Assembly (NCBI GenBank): GCA_003523255.1
Contig: DPGH01000011.1
Span: forward strand, 1-11,631
Source of the DNA: Clostridiales bacterium
GTDB lineage: Bacteria > Bacillota > Clostridia > Christensenellales > Borkfalkiaceae
DNA length: 11,631 bases
Direction: 5' to 3'
The notes beneath the pieces are model-generated. The model was not told where the DNA came from and ran no database searches. It worked only from the letters and a program-made list of their open reading frames with translations. Positions within the stretch are counted from its first letter, which is position 1. The number at the start of each line of letters is the position of its first letter. Shown here piece by piece: positions 1-5,934 of the stretch. Both the position numbers and the translations under genes were made by a program.

Positions 1-41
1 AACCCGGAGGTCGTGAGGTTCAAATCCCACCCCCGCAACCA
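1..41 (+). tRNA. Initiator tRNA-Met (fMet), 3' part only
   Basis: The window starts just after the anticodon. The first bases (AACCCGG) fit the 3' half of the initiator anticodon stem, whose three consecutive G-C pairs are the hallmark of tRNA-fMet. A variable loop (AGGTC) follows, then a T arm with the loop TTCAAAT, an acceptor strand CCCCGC, discriminator A and an encoded CCA. The anticodon itself lies outside the window, so the identity rests on similarity to bacterial initiator tRNAs. A strong terminator follows 8 nt later. Confidence 0.85.
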
Positions 42-48
42 AGTCTGT

Positions 49-84
49 GGGTCGAAAAGTCTTTTGTCTTTTCGACCCTTTTTT
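49..84 (+). terminator. Rho-independent terminator of tRNA-fMet
   Basis: An 11-bp perfect stem (49-59 with 68-78, GGGTCGAAAAG and its complement) closes an 8-nt loop and is followed by six T (79-84). It sits right after the CCA end of the tRNA. Confidence 0.9.
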
Positions 85-115
85 GCATATTTTTAGGCAA
101 AAACTAGCGATTTTT

Positions 116-145
116 GACACCCTTGAATTTCAGGTGTCTTTTTTT
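116..145 (+). terminator. Second hairpin with T run downstream of tRNA-fMet
   Basis: GACACC (116-121) pairs with GGTGTC (133-138), and the loop may pair further through TGAA/TTCA. Seven T (139-145) follow. It is probably a back-up terminator, weaker than the hairpin at 49-84. Confidence 0.55.
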
Positions 146-171
146 ATTCCACAAAATTCAAAAAACACCCA

Positions 172-226
172 ACCCACTTTCCTTGTTTAGTGGGTGGAAA
201 TGTGTGAGGGGGAAAGGATTTGAACC
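172..226 (-). pseudogene. Degenerate tRNA 3'-end-like remnant with downstream hairpin
   Basis: On the minus strand, 226 to 203 reads as a T arm and acceptor end: loop TTCAAAT, 3' T-stem strand CCTTT, acceptor strand CCCCCTC, then A. The T stem would pair in four of five positions. The terminal bases are CAC, not CCA. No anticodon arm, D arm or 5' acceptor strand is found upstream on that strand, so this cannot be a whole tRNA. Just beyond the 3' end a 6-bp hairpin (172-177 with 190-195) precedes a T-rich stretch on the minus strand, as after a real tRNA gene. It mirrors a similar fragment at 321-349 on the other strand. It could be a decayed tRNA or an old integration scar. Confidence 0.4.
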
Positions 227-320
227 TATAAATAACATCAAAAAAGTTAGATAAAACCTAGTGTTTTTAGGACAAGGCTTTTTTTTGACATTAAGGCTTA
301 AAATAGGAAATTGCTGTAAA

Positions 321-349
321 ACAGGGGTTCAAATCCCATTCCCTCACCA
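321..349 (+). pseudogene. Degenerate tRNA 3'-end-like remnant ending in CCA
   Basis: The segment contains a T loop TTCAAAT flanked by GGGG and CCCAT, then TCCCTCA and CCA. It resembles the 3' end of a bacterial tRNA-Ser, but counting back from CCA it is one base short (no discriminator base) and the T stem has a mismatch. The upstream 95 bp contain no D arm or anticodon arm. It is an imperfect inverted copy of 201-226: both share GTGAGGG and ATTTGAACC on the minus-strand reading. A remnant is more likely than a working tRNA. Confidence 0.4.
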
Positions 350-472
350 TTTTTCACTTTTTAGCATATCAAAAAACGAAAAACGCATTTTTTGTTGCCC
401 AAGAGCCTTTTTCTGTGTAAAAAGCATTAAAAAGATTTTCATAGAATTGTATTTTTTACATTAAATTCAGTT

Positions 473-532
473 AAATGTTATAACATTTTAATAAATGTAA
501 TAAAATATTTTATACGTTTATAATAAATGTTG
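473..532. promoter_or_regulatory. Cluster of AAATGT boxes upstream of the DUF2089-like gene
   Basis: A perfect 16-bp palindrome, AAATGTTATAACATTT, lies at 473-488. Further copies of the half-site follow at 493-500 (AAATGTAA) and 525-532 (AAATGTTG), and a reverse relative (TTACATT) lies near 456-462. An AT-only palindrome, ATAAAATATTTTAT, sits at 500-513. All lie just upstream of the -35 box at 542. The arrangement fits an operator cluster, possibly bound by the HTH protein encoded next to it; the binder is inferred. AT-rich DNA makes short palindromes common, so the repeated AAATGT core is the better argument. Confidence 0.4.
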
Positions 533-541
533 TAAAAATTG

Positions 542-570
542 TTGACAAGCCTTAATTTTTATGATATATT
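542..570 (+). promoter_or_regulatory. Promoter of the DUF2089-like gene
   Basis: TTGACA (542-547), a 17-bp spacer and TATATT (565-570) form a near-consensus housekeeping promoter. Transcription would start near 577, just before the AAGGAGG ribosome site. This rules out the longer reading frame beginning at 539. Confidence 0.85.
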
Positions 571-592
571 TAAGAAAAAAAGGAGGAACATT

Positions 593-1345
593 ATGTTAAA
601 AGAGATTGTGAAAAAATGTCCAGTATGTGGGGAGGAAATGTATATCAGCGAGTTGAAATGTCCCAAATGTAATATTGCAATAAAAGGCGAATTTGAACTG
701 TCAAAAGAACAGTCTTGCGTAAATGAATTAAATCTTACTGTTGAAGAAGTGAGTTTCATAAAAGACTTTTTAAAATTTGAAGGAAATTTTTCTTCATTGC
801 AAAAACAAAACGGACAAACCTATGTACAAATAAAAAATGTATTAAATAGCATCAACATAAAAATAGGGAATAAAGGAGAAACTACAGTGAATAAAATTGA
901 AACTATCGAAGTTAACAACGACAATAAACCAAGCGATATTATTAAAAGAAAATTAAATGAGAAACATGGCGAAGCGGAATGCCATATGTTAAAAGGAGAT
1001 CCGCAAAAAATATGGTTAACAAAAGAAGGGGTTGTGTTTTCTGGGTACGAAAGTTTAGTTTGTGAGTGGTCTATTATTGACGATATCTATAATAAATTAA
1101 AAGAATTAGGTGGCAAAATGTATCGTGGTGATGCTGCTGCCCAAAAAGGCAAAAAAATCGGTTCAGAAGATTTTCCGTTAGAAACGATTGATGCATACAT
1201 AGGCGTTAAATATTATGGGGCAGAAATCGGTAAGACGACTACTAGAAGGTCAACATATTATGCGGCAATTCTTGCATGGGCAGGAATATGTTATAATTAT
1301 AAGTCTGATGGTAATACTTTGGGTGGATATATACAAATCAAATAA
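593..1345 (+). CDS. DUF2089-like zinc-ribbon/HTH protein with unrecognised C-terminal domain
   Basis: The protein has 250 residues. The start at 593 is chosen because AAGGAGG lies just upstream and the promoter overlaps any earlier start. Residues 1-30 carry a zinc ribbon (C9, C12, C23, C26) followed by KGEFELS. Residues 50-92 (EEVSFIKDFLKFEGNFSSLQ...) match the helix-turn-helix part of DUF2089 proteins, which normally end near here at roughly 90-120 residues. A further 150 residues or so follow. They are rich in charged residues, include a K/R-rich stretch with GGKMYRGDAAAQ (173-184) and end in a hydrophobic AAILAWAGICYN segment (224-235). I do not recognise this domain. DNA binding by the N-terminus is inferred from the family; the C-terminus may sense a ligand or act enzymatically. 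The gene is markedly more AT-rich than the dehydrogenase downstream, which suggests transfer. It is a single-gene unit with its own promoter and terminator. Confidence 0.75.
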   Translation: MLKEIVKKCPVCGEEMYISELKCPKCNIAIKGEFELSKEQSCVNELNLTVEEVSFIKDFLKFEGNFSSLQKQNGQTYVQIKNVLNSINIKIGNKGETTVNKIETIEVNNDNKPSDIIKRKLNEKHGEAECHMLKGDPQKIWLTKEGVVFSGYESLVCEWSIIDDIYNKLKELGGKMYRGDAAAQKGKKIGSEDFPLETIDAYIGVKYYGAEIGKTTTRRSTYYAAILAWAGICYNYKSDGNTLGGYIQIK

Positions 1346-1365
1346 AAAATAAATAATCTTTATAT

Positions 1366-1400
1366 AAAAACACGCTATTATTTCGATAAGCGTGTTTTTT
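1366..1400 (+). terminator. Terminator of the DUF2089-like gene
   Basis: AAAAACACGCT (1366-1376) pairs with AGCGTGTTTTT (1389-1399), an 11-bp stem with a T-rich 3' side and an A-rich 5' side. It should work in both directions. Confidence 0.8.
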
Positions 1401-1443
1401 GTTATAGCGTAAAAGGCTTAAAGTATTAAATCCTGCGGAACGG

Positions 1444-1472
1444 TTGAAATTATACTCAAAAAATGGTAAAAT
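1444..1472 (+). promoter_or_regulatory. Promoter of the alcohol dehydrogenase gene
   Basis: TTGAAA (1444-1449), a 17-bp spacer and TAAAAT (1467-1472). The ribosome site AAAGGAG (1497-1503) lies 8 nt before the ATG at 1512. Confidence 0.65.
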
Positions 1473-1511
1473 ATTTTACACAAAATCAATAAGGGGAAAG
1501 GAGAACTATAT

Positions 1512-2684
1512 ATGTTAGGAAATTTTACTTACAACACGCCGACAAAATTAATTTTCGGCAAACGCGTTATTAAAGACTTGCCTAAAGTTTTAGCGGGTTT
1601 CGGCAAAAACGTGCTTTTGACTTACGGCGGCGGTTCGATAAAGAAAACGGGGCTTTACGATAAGGTGAAAAGCCTTCTTAAAGATTTCAATATCGTTGAA
1701 CTTTCGGGTATAGAGCCTAACCCCAAATACGACCCGTCGGTAATCACGGGCGCAAAACTTTGCAAGGAACATAATATCGACGTAATTTTGGCGGTCGGCG
1801 GCGGTTCGGTTTTAGATTGCAGTAAGGCAATTTCCGTTTGCGCAAAATACGAAGGCGAAGGCTGGGACTTAATTTCGGGGAAAGTCAAGGCAAAGGAGAG
1901 TATTCCTATCGTTGACATAATCACGCTTGCGGCGACGGGTAGCGAATACGATATGGGCTGCGTTATCTCAAACACGGCGATAAACGACAAGCGTGGTTAT
2001 TTAGATGAACTTATGTTCCCCGTTGTGTCCTTTTTAGACCCCGAATACACGTATAGCGTAAACAAGTGGCAGACGGCGTGCGGAACGGCTGACGCAATGA
2101 ACCACGTTTTAGAACAGTTTTTTGCAACCCCTAATTCGCAGTTTAACGACGGGGTTATGATTTCCGCATTAAAGTCCTTAATGGCGAACGTTAAAGTCGC
2201 TTTGGATAGACCTAACGACTATGCGGCACGCAGCGAACTTATGTATGTTTGCACGCTGGCTTGCAACGGCATTATGTCGAACGGTGCGGGGTATTCCGGC
2301 TGGCAGATGCACTCTATCGAGCACGCACTTTCGGCGTATTTCGATATCACGCACGGCGCAGGGCTTGCGATAATCACGCCCCGCTGGATGAAAGAGATAC
2401 TTTCCGAAAAAACAGTCGAACGCTTTACTACTCTCGGTACGTTGCTTTTCGGTTTTGATAAAACGCTTTCCGATATGGAAATGGCGGGGAATGTCATTGA
2501 CGCTTTCTATAATTTCTTTGAGTCGATAGGTATCCCTATGCATTTAGGTCAACTCGGCGTAAAGGAAGAGAAAATCGAAGAAATGGCGGACCATATTTTA
2601 GCAAACGACGCTACCGACGAACCCTATATGTTCGCCCCACTTGACAAATCGGCACTTATTAGGATTTTAAAAGAGAGTATGTAG
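1512..2684 (+). CDS. Iron-containing alcohol dehydrogenase (butanol dehydrogenase / YqhD type)
   Basis: This 390-residue cytosolic enzyme belongs to the group III metal-dependent alcohol dehydrogenases. It would reduce aldehydes such as butyraldehyde, or other reactive aldehydes, with NADPH or NADH. The N-terminus MLGNFTYNTPTKLIFGK is typical of the BDH/YqhD branch. The nucleotide-binding half carries YGGGSIKKTGLYD (38-50) and AVGGGSVLDCSK (94-105). The metal ligands appear as D194 and H198 (GTADAMNHVLEQ), H267 (MHSIEHAL) and H281 (THGAGLA), the same numbering as in E. coli YqhD. The length is normal for the family and no domain is missing. It has its own promoter and terminator, so it is probably monocistronic. 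Base and codon use are host-like (many GCG, CGC and GGC), unlike the AT-rich genes on both sides. Substrate and cofactor preference cannot be read from the sequence. Confidence 0.93.
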   Translation: MLGNFTYNTPTKLIFGKRVIKDLPKVLAGFGKNVLLTYGGGSIKKTGLYDKVKSLLKDFNIVELSGIEPNPKYDPSVITGAKLCKEHNIDVILAVGGGSVLDCSKAISVCAKYEGEGWDLISGKVKAKESIPIVDIITLAATGSEYDMGCVISNTAINDKRGYLDELMFPVVSFLDPEYTYSVNKWQTACGTADAMNHVLEQFFATPNSQFNDGVMISALKSLMANVKVALDRPNDYAARSELMYVCTLACNGIMSNGAGYSGWQMHSIEHALSAYFDITHGAGLAIITPRWMKEILSEKTVERFTTLGTLLFGFDKTLSDMEMAGNVIDAFYNFFESIGIPMHLGQLGVKEEKIEEMADHILANDATDEPYMFAPLDKSALIRILKESM

Positions 2685-2699
2685 ATAATGAATAACAAG

Positions 2700-2729
2700 A
2701 AAACGGTTGAGAAAATTTCAGCCGTTTTT
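2700..2729 (+). terminator. Terminator of the alcohol dehydrogenase gene
   Basis: AAAACGGTTGA (2700-2710) pairs with TCAGCCGTTTT (2718-2728), 11 bp with one G-U pair and a 7-nt loop. Five T close it (2725-2729), four of them within the stem. Confidence 0.8.
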
Positions 2730-2786
2730 ATGTTCTGCAAAGTGCATATAATAAATAAAATTTTTCTCTAATTTGTGGAGAAAATA

Positions 2787-2815
2787 TTGAATTACAAATA
2801 AGATTATGATATAAT
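2787..2815 (+). promoter_or_regulatory. Promoter of the XRE-NERD pair
   Basis: TTGAAT (2787-2792), a 17-bp spacer and a perfect TATAAT (2810-2815). A modest ribosome site, GGAG (2833-2836), precedes the ATG at 2845. Confidence 0.75.
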
Positions 2816-2844
2816 ATATTTAATTTTCATTTGGAGATATAAAT

Positions 2845-3048
2845 ATGGCTGCAAGTTATAAAAAACTTTGGAAACTTCTTATTGATAAAGATATGAAGAA
2901 AGAAGATTTGAGAAAAGCCACAGGCATTACTACGACTGCTATGGCAAAACTTGGTAGAAATGAAAATGTGAATACAGAAATTCTACTTAAGATTTGCAAG
3001 GCTTTAGATTGTGATATTTCAGATATTATGGAAATCGTAAAAGATTAA
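2845..3048 (+). CDS. Small XRE-family (Cro/CI-like) transcriptional regulator
   Basis: This 67-residue protein is a single helix-turn-helix domain of a compact XRE type common in Clostridia. The opening MAASYKKLWKLLIDKDMKKEDL is followed by recognition-helix residues in ATGITTTAMAKLGRNENV (25-42), and KICKALDCDISDIMEIV ends the fold. There is no sensor or oligomerisation domain beyond the HTH, so it probably binds operator DNA as a dimer and may repress its own promoter. It is the first gene of a pair, with only 15 bp to the NERD gene, and lies in an AT-rich patch. Small regulators of this kind often sit next to restriction or other nuclease genes, which fits the neighbour. Confidence 0.88.
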   Translation: MAASYKKLWKLLIDKDMKKEDLRKATGITTTAMAKLGRNENVNTEILLKICKALDCDISDIMEIVKD

Positions 3049-3063
3049 GTCTAAGGGAAAACT

Positions 3064-3795
3064 ATGTGGGTTATTTTAATTGTTATTGCAATAGTTGTAA
3101 TAACGTTATTACTAAAAAATAACGTAGACTTTGCTATCCTTTCAGGTGAACAGGGCGAAAGAGCGGTAAGCAGAAGATTAGGAGAAACTCTTGAAGGTGA
3201 AAAATATGTCTTTAATGATTATAGGTTTAGGGTTGGGGGACAAACTGTTCAAATAGATCATATTGTTGTCAACGAAAATGGCATATTTGTTATTGAAACA
3301 AAGAATTATTCCGGCACGATTTACGGAGATGATGAGCAAAAAGAATGGACTCAAATATTAGGTTATGGTAATGTTGTTAATAAGTTTTACAGTCCAGTTA
3401 AACAAAATGCATCTCATATATACCACTTAAAAAGTTTTTTACCAAAAGATATCGGAATAAAATCAGTTGTCGTTTTTGTACAAGGCAATATAGAACACAT
3501 AAATTCAGACAGCGTAATAGCACTTAATGGAATTAGATATTGCTTAAAAACTGACTGGGGAAATCCATTAAATAATCTGCAAATTGAAAGGGTGGTAAAA
3601 CTATTAGAAGCACATAGAGACGATACGATAACCATAGAGGAACATGTGGAAAACATACATAAAATGCAAGAAAAAATAGATAACAATATTTGTCCTCGAT
3701 GTGGTGGCAAACTTGTGTTAAGAAATGGTAAATACGGTGATTTTTACGGGTGTGAAAATTATCCTAAATGTAAATTTATAAAGAAGGAAAAATAG
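3064..3795 (+). CDS. Membrane-anchored NERD-domain protein with topoisomerase-type zinc finger
   Basis: The protein has 243 residues. Residues 2-17 form one hydrophobic helix, probably a membrane anchor. The NERD (nuclease-related) domain spans about 27-145: GEQGERAV (28-35), then VQIDHIVVNENGIFVIETKNYSG (62-84), where D65, E78 and K80 fit the D...ExK pattern of restriction-endonuclease-like folds, and a conserved-type PVKQN (111-115). The C-terminus carries a C4 zinc finger as in bacterial topoisomerase I (C210, C213, C230, C236), a likely nucleic-acid contact. Nuclease activity is inferred from the fold; most NERD proteins lack a proven role. The ribosome site AAGGG lies about 6 nt before the ATG. 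It follows the XRE gene by 15 bp and shares its AT-rich composition, so the two are probably co-transcribed and may have arrived together. A defence or DNA-processing role is possible but unproven. Confidence 0.85.
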   Translation: MWVILIVIAIVVITLLLKNNVDFAILSGEQGERAVSRRLGETLEGEKYVFNDYRFRVGGQTVQIDHIVVNENGIFVIETKNYSGTIYGDDEQKEWTQILGYGNVVNKFYSPVKQNASHIYHLKSFLPKDIGIKSVVVFVQGNIEHINSDSVIALNGIRYCLKTDWGNPLNNLQIERVVKLLEAHRDDTITIEEHVENIHKMQEKIDNNICPRCGGKLVLRNGKYGDFYGCENYPKCKFIKKEK

Positions 3796-3796
3796 T

Positions 3797-4186
3797 ATGC
3801 AAAAAGTATATGATTTTTTAAAGAAGTGCGGGACGTATTATCTTGCGACGGTTGACGGTGATAAACCGAAAGTCAGACCGTTCGGTACGGTGGATATTTT
3901 TGAAGATAAACTCTATATTCAAACGGGCAAGGTAAAGCAGATTAGCAAGCAAATACACGCTAATCCAAACGTAGAGATTTGTGCGTTTATGGACGGCAAG
4001 TGGTTAAGGCTTTAGGGCGAACTCCTTTCTGACGATAGACGAGAAGCGAAAAGGCATATGCTTGATAACTACCCCGAACTTCGCAGTATGTTTAATGAAG
4101 ACGACGGAAATACAGAAGTGTTCTATTTCAAAAACGCCACCGCAAAAAACTCGGAAATAGAAAAGATTATCGATAAAAATCTATAA
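3797..4186 (+). pseudogene. Pyridoxamine 5'-phosphate oxidase-fold protein, interrupted by an in-frame TAG
   Basis: The frame opens at 3797, one base after the NERD stop, with AAGGAA as ribosome site. It encodes MQKVYDFLKKCGTYYLATVDGDKPKVRPFGTVDIFEDKLYIQTGK..., the N-terminal half of a flavin/heme-binding split-barrel protein of the PNPOx-like family. A TAG at 4013-4015 stops it after 72 residues at KWLRL. The same frame then stays open for 56 more codons to a TAA at 4184-4186 and reads GELLSDDRREAKRHMLDNYP..., followed by NEDDGNTEVFYFKNAT, just the C-terminal half expected of the family (about 128 residues in all). A single change from GAG or CAG explains the stop. Nearby genes end in TAG normally (2684, 3795, 5890), so TAG is not reassigned. 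It is a young pseudogene, a truncated protein, a strain-specific mutation or a sequencing error. Confidence 0.85.
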
Positions 4187-4433
4187 GATTAAAGGCAAAA
4201 ACTTTTGCGATAGCATCGTAGTTAAATGGTAACGGGCGTAGTGTACGTATATAATAACGTGTGGCTTAGAGAGAGGGCAAATGTCGGATGACGGGGCTAA
4301 TACGTGCATATCTATAATATTTGCTTAAAAAGAATAAAAGTGCGTTCGGCGGGTAAAATAAAACCACGTGCCGGCGTAAAAGTTAATGTTTTTACTGTGA
4401 AAACGAAATCAAATAAAAAATCGTTTAACGAAC
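4187..4433. other. Long intergenic stretch before the rubrerythrin promoter, no gene recognised
   Basis: I find no convincing gene here. There is a small hairpin with no T tail (GCAAAA 4195-4200 with TTTTGC 4203-4208), then CGAT/ATCG (4208-4218). GCAAAT (4277-4282) is complementary to ATTTGC (4319-4324), and CGGC (4347-4350) to GCCG (4370-4373). A D-arm-like string, GTAGTTAAATGGTAAC (4218-4233), has no T arm to go with it. A small RNA or long regulatory region cannot be excluded. Confidence 0.35.
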
Positions 4434-4471
4434 TTGACTGTGCGCCGACAACGTGTTATTATAAATATAAT
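4434..4471 (+). promoter_or_regulatory. Promoter of the rubrerythrin operon with overlapping palindrome
   Basis: TTGACT (4434-4439), a 17-bp spacer and TATTAT (4457-4462). A perfect inverted repeat ATTATA-AA-TATAAT (4458-4471) covers the -10 and start region. Its halves resemble those of peroxide or iron regulators of the Fur/PerR family, but their order differs from the standard PerR box, so the regulator is a guess. The ribosome site GGAGG (4490-4494) precedes the ATG by 6 nt. Confidence 0.65.
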
Positions 4472-4500
4472 ACTTATTAAAGACTTGACGGAGGTATAAT

Positions 4501-5088
4501 ATGCCAAACAGTAAACAAAACAAGACAAATTCGACAGAGTGCGAGCCGAAAGCAACAAAGTATAAGGGTACGCAAACGGAAAAGAATCTTAAAGCGGCTT
4601 TTGACGGGGAAAGTCAGGCGCGCAACAAGTATACGTATTTTGCTTCCGTTGCAAAGAAAGAGGGGTACGAGCAGATAGCGGCGTTGTTTTTGAAAACGGC
4701 GGAGAACGAAAAAGAACACGCAAAAATTTGGTTTAAAGAGTTAAACGGCATCGGTAACACCGCAGAAAATCTTTGCAGCGCGGCGGCAGGTGAAAATTAC
4801 GAGTGGACCGATATGTACGCAGGATTTGCAAAAACCGCGGAAGAAGAGGGTTTTACCGACCTCGCGAAAAAATTCCGCCTTGTCGCCGCCATTGAAAAAC
4901 ATCACGAGGAAAGGTATCGCGCGCTATTGAAAAACGTCGAAACGGCTTCGGTTTTTGAAAAGTGTTCGGTTAGGGTTTGGGAGTGCCGTAACTGCGGGCA
5001 TCTCGTCGTAGGTGAGAAAGCCCCCGAAGTTTGCCCGACCTGTAACCACCCGCAAAGTTATTTCGAGTTGCAGGCGGAGAACTATTAA
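4501..5088 (+). CDS. rbr: Rubrerythrin
   Basis: This 195-residue cytosolic non-heme iron protein reduces hydrogen peroxide to water in anaerobes, taking electrons from rubredoxin. Residues about 21-145 form the ferritin-like four-helix bundle with the diiron motifs GESQARNKY (36-44), ENEKEH (68-73), a third glutamate cluster AEEEGF (113-118) and EKHHEERY (132-139). The C-terminus is a rubredoxin-like Fe(Cys)4 domain: C162-x2-C165 and C178-x2-C181. The length is normal, but an unusual polar extension of about 18 residues precedes the conserved KGTQTEKNL. The strong GGAGG site still supports this start. It is the first gene of a three-gene cluster; the next gene begins 10 bp after its stop, on AAGGAGG. 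It is probably induced by oxygen or peroxide. Confidence 0.95.
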   Translation: MPNSKQNKTNSTECEPKATKYKGTQTEKNLKAAFDGESQARNKYTYFASVAKKEGYEQIAALFLKTAENEKEHAKIWFKELNGIGNTAENLCSAAAGENYEWTDMYAGFAKTAEEEGFTDLAKKFRLVAAIEKHHEERYRALLKNVETASVFEKCSVRVWECRNCGHLVVGEKAPEVCPTCNHPQSYFELQAENY

Positions 5089-5098
5089 GGAGGCCGAT

Positions 5099-5713
5099 AT
5101 GGACACAGAAAAAGTAGACCTTTCCGCATTATATAGGATAGGATACGGTCTTTACGTTATTACGACAAACGACGGAAAAAAGGATAACGGTTGTATCGTA
5201 AACAGCGTTATGCAGGTTACAGGTAGTCCGCTGAGAGTCGCCGTTTGCGTGAATAAACAAAATTATTCGTGCGAAACGGTTTTAAAGACGTTGGAAATGA
5301 ACTTAAACTGTTTGGCTGAAGATACGCCGTTTGAGATTTTCAAAAGATTCGGCTTTCAAAGCGGCAGAGACGTTGACAAGTTTTACGGAAGTTCGCCGTT
5401 ACGCAGTAAAAACGGACTTGCCGTAATAGAGGAGTTTTGCAATGCTTTTATATCTCTTAAAGTAGAGCAAATAATTGACCTCGGTACGCACGATATGTTT
5501 ATTTGCTCGGTAAAAGAGGCGGTAGTGCTTTCGGAGCGCGACACTATAACTTATACGATGTATCAAAAAAACGTAAAGCCTAAACCTACCCAAAAAAAGA
5601 GGTCGTACGTTTGCAAGGTGTGCGGTTACGTTTACGAAGGCGAAAATCTGCCGCCGGATTTTATTTGCCCTATATGCAAGCACGATGCATCGGCGTTTGA
5701 ACTTGTAAAATAA
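5099..5713 (+). CDS. hrb: High-molecular-weight rubredoxin (flavin reductase-rubredoxin fusion)
   Basis: The start at 5099 is chosen over an upstream in-frame start at 5012 because AAGGAGG lies directly before it and the longer form would run back through the rubrerythrin gene. The 204-residue protein has an N-terminal FMN-binding flavin reductase-like domain (about 5-150; GYGLYVITTNDG, NGCIVNSVMQVTGSP, VAVCVNKQNYS) and a C-terminal rubredoxin (C172-x2-C175-G, C190-x2-C193). A short lysine/proline-rich linker (NVKPKPTQKKR) joins them. This is the layout of Moorella Hrb, an NAD(P)H:rubredoxin oxidoreductase that feeds flavodiiron proteins or rubrerythrins. Its place between rubrerythrin and rubredoxin fits a role as the entry point for electrons from NAD(P)H. 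It is slightly shorter than Moorella Hrb but looks complete. Confidence 0.9.
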   Translation: MDTEKVDLSALYRIGYGLYVITTNDGKKDNGCIVNSVMQVTGSPLRVAVCVNKQNYSCETVLKTLEMNLNCLAEDTPFEIFKRFGFQSGRDVDKFYGSSPLRSKNGLAVIEEFCNAFISLKVEQIIDLGTHDMFICSVKEAVVLSERDTITYTMYQKNVKPKPTQKKRSYVCKVCGYVYEGENLPPDFICPICKHDASAFELVK

Positions 5714-5731
5714 AAAAAAGGAGAAACTAAA

Positions 5732-5890
5732 ATGAAAAAGTACATATGCGAAGTATGCGGTTGGGTATATAACGAAGAAACGCAAAAAGAACTCGGCATT
5801 GCCCCCGACGTGGAATTTGAAGATTTGCCCGATGATTTTGCGTGTCCGTTATGCGGAGTCGGCAAAGAGAACTTTGTTCAATTAGATTAG
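5732..5890 (+). CDS. Rubredoxin
   Basis: This 52-residue protein (MKKYICEVCGWVYNEETQKE...) is a one-domain electron carrier of typical length. Its Fe(Cys)4 site is formed by C6-x2-C9-G and C38-P-x-C41-G. The aromatic residues W11 and Y13 and the FEDLPDDFACPLCG stretch are typical of the family. The ribosome site AAGGAG (about 5718-5723) lies 8 nt before the ATG, and the gene starts 18 bp after the stop of the flavin-rubredoxin gene. It ends in TAG and is followed by a strong terminator, so it is the last gene of the operon. It probably shuttles electrons from Hrb to rubrerythrin or other acceptors. Confidence 0.95.
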   Translation: MKKYICEVCGWVYNEETQKELGIAPDVEFEDLPDDFACPLCGVGKENFVQLD

Positions 5891-5934
5891 GTTTTATTTA
5901 AAATTGCCGATAATTAAAGTTCGGTAGGTAAGTT

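Noticed and set aside
200..349. A complete tRNA gene in the spacer after tRNA-fMet
   Set aside because: Only T-arm and acceptor-like ends are present; no D arm, anticodon arm or matching 5' acceptor strand could be found on either strand.
261..464. 67-residue open frame on the plus strand
   Set aside because: It runs through the tRNA-like fragment at 321-349, has no ribosome site, and its translation is low-complexity F/K/I-rich.
539..592. Longer N-terminus for the DUF2089-like protein
   Set aside because: This part of the frame lies over the TTGACA/TATATT promoter and has no ribosome site, while AAGGAGG precedes the start at 593.
4013..4015. TAG as a reassigned or programmed codon
   Set aside because: The genes ending at 2684, 3795 and 5890 use TAG as a normal stop at family-typical lengths, and no recoding structure is evident, so a plain nonsense mutation is more likely.
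4218..4233. D-arm-like string suggesting a tRNA
   Set aside because: No T loop or anticodon stem follows at the right distance.
5012..5098. Longer N-terminus for the flavin-rubredoxin fusion
   Set aside because: It would lie inside the end of the rubrerythrin gene in another frame; AAGGAGG marks the start at 5099 and the protein then matches the Hrb domain start.
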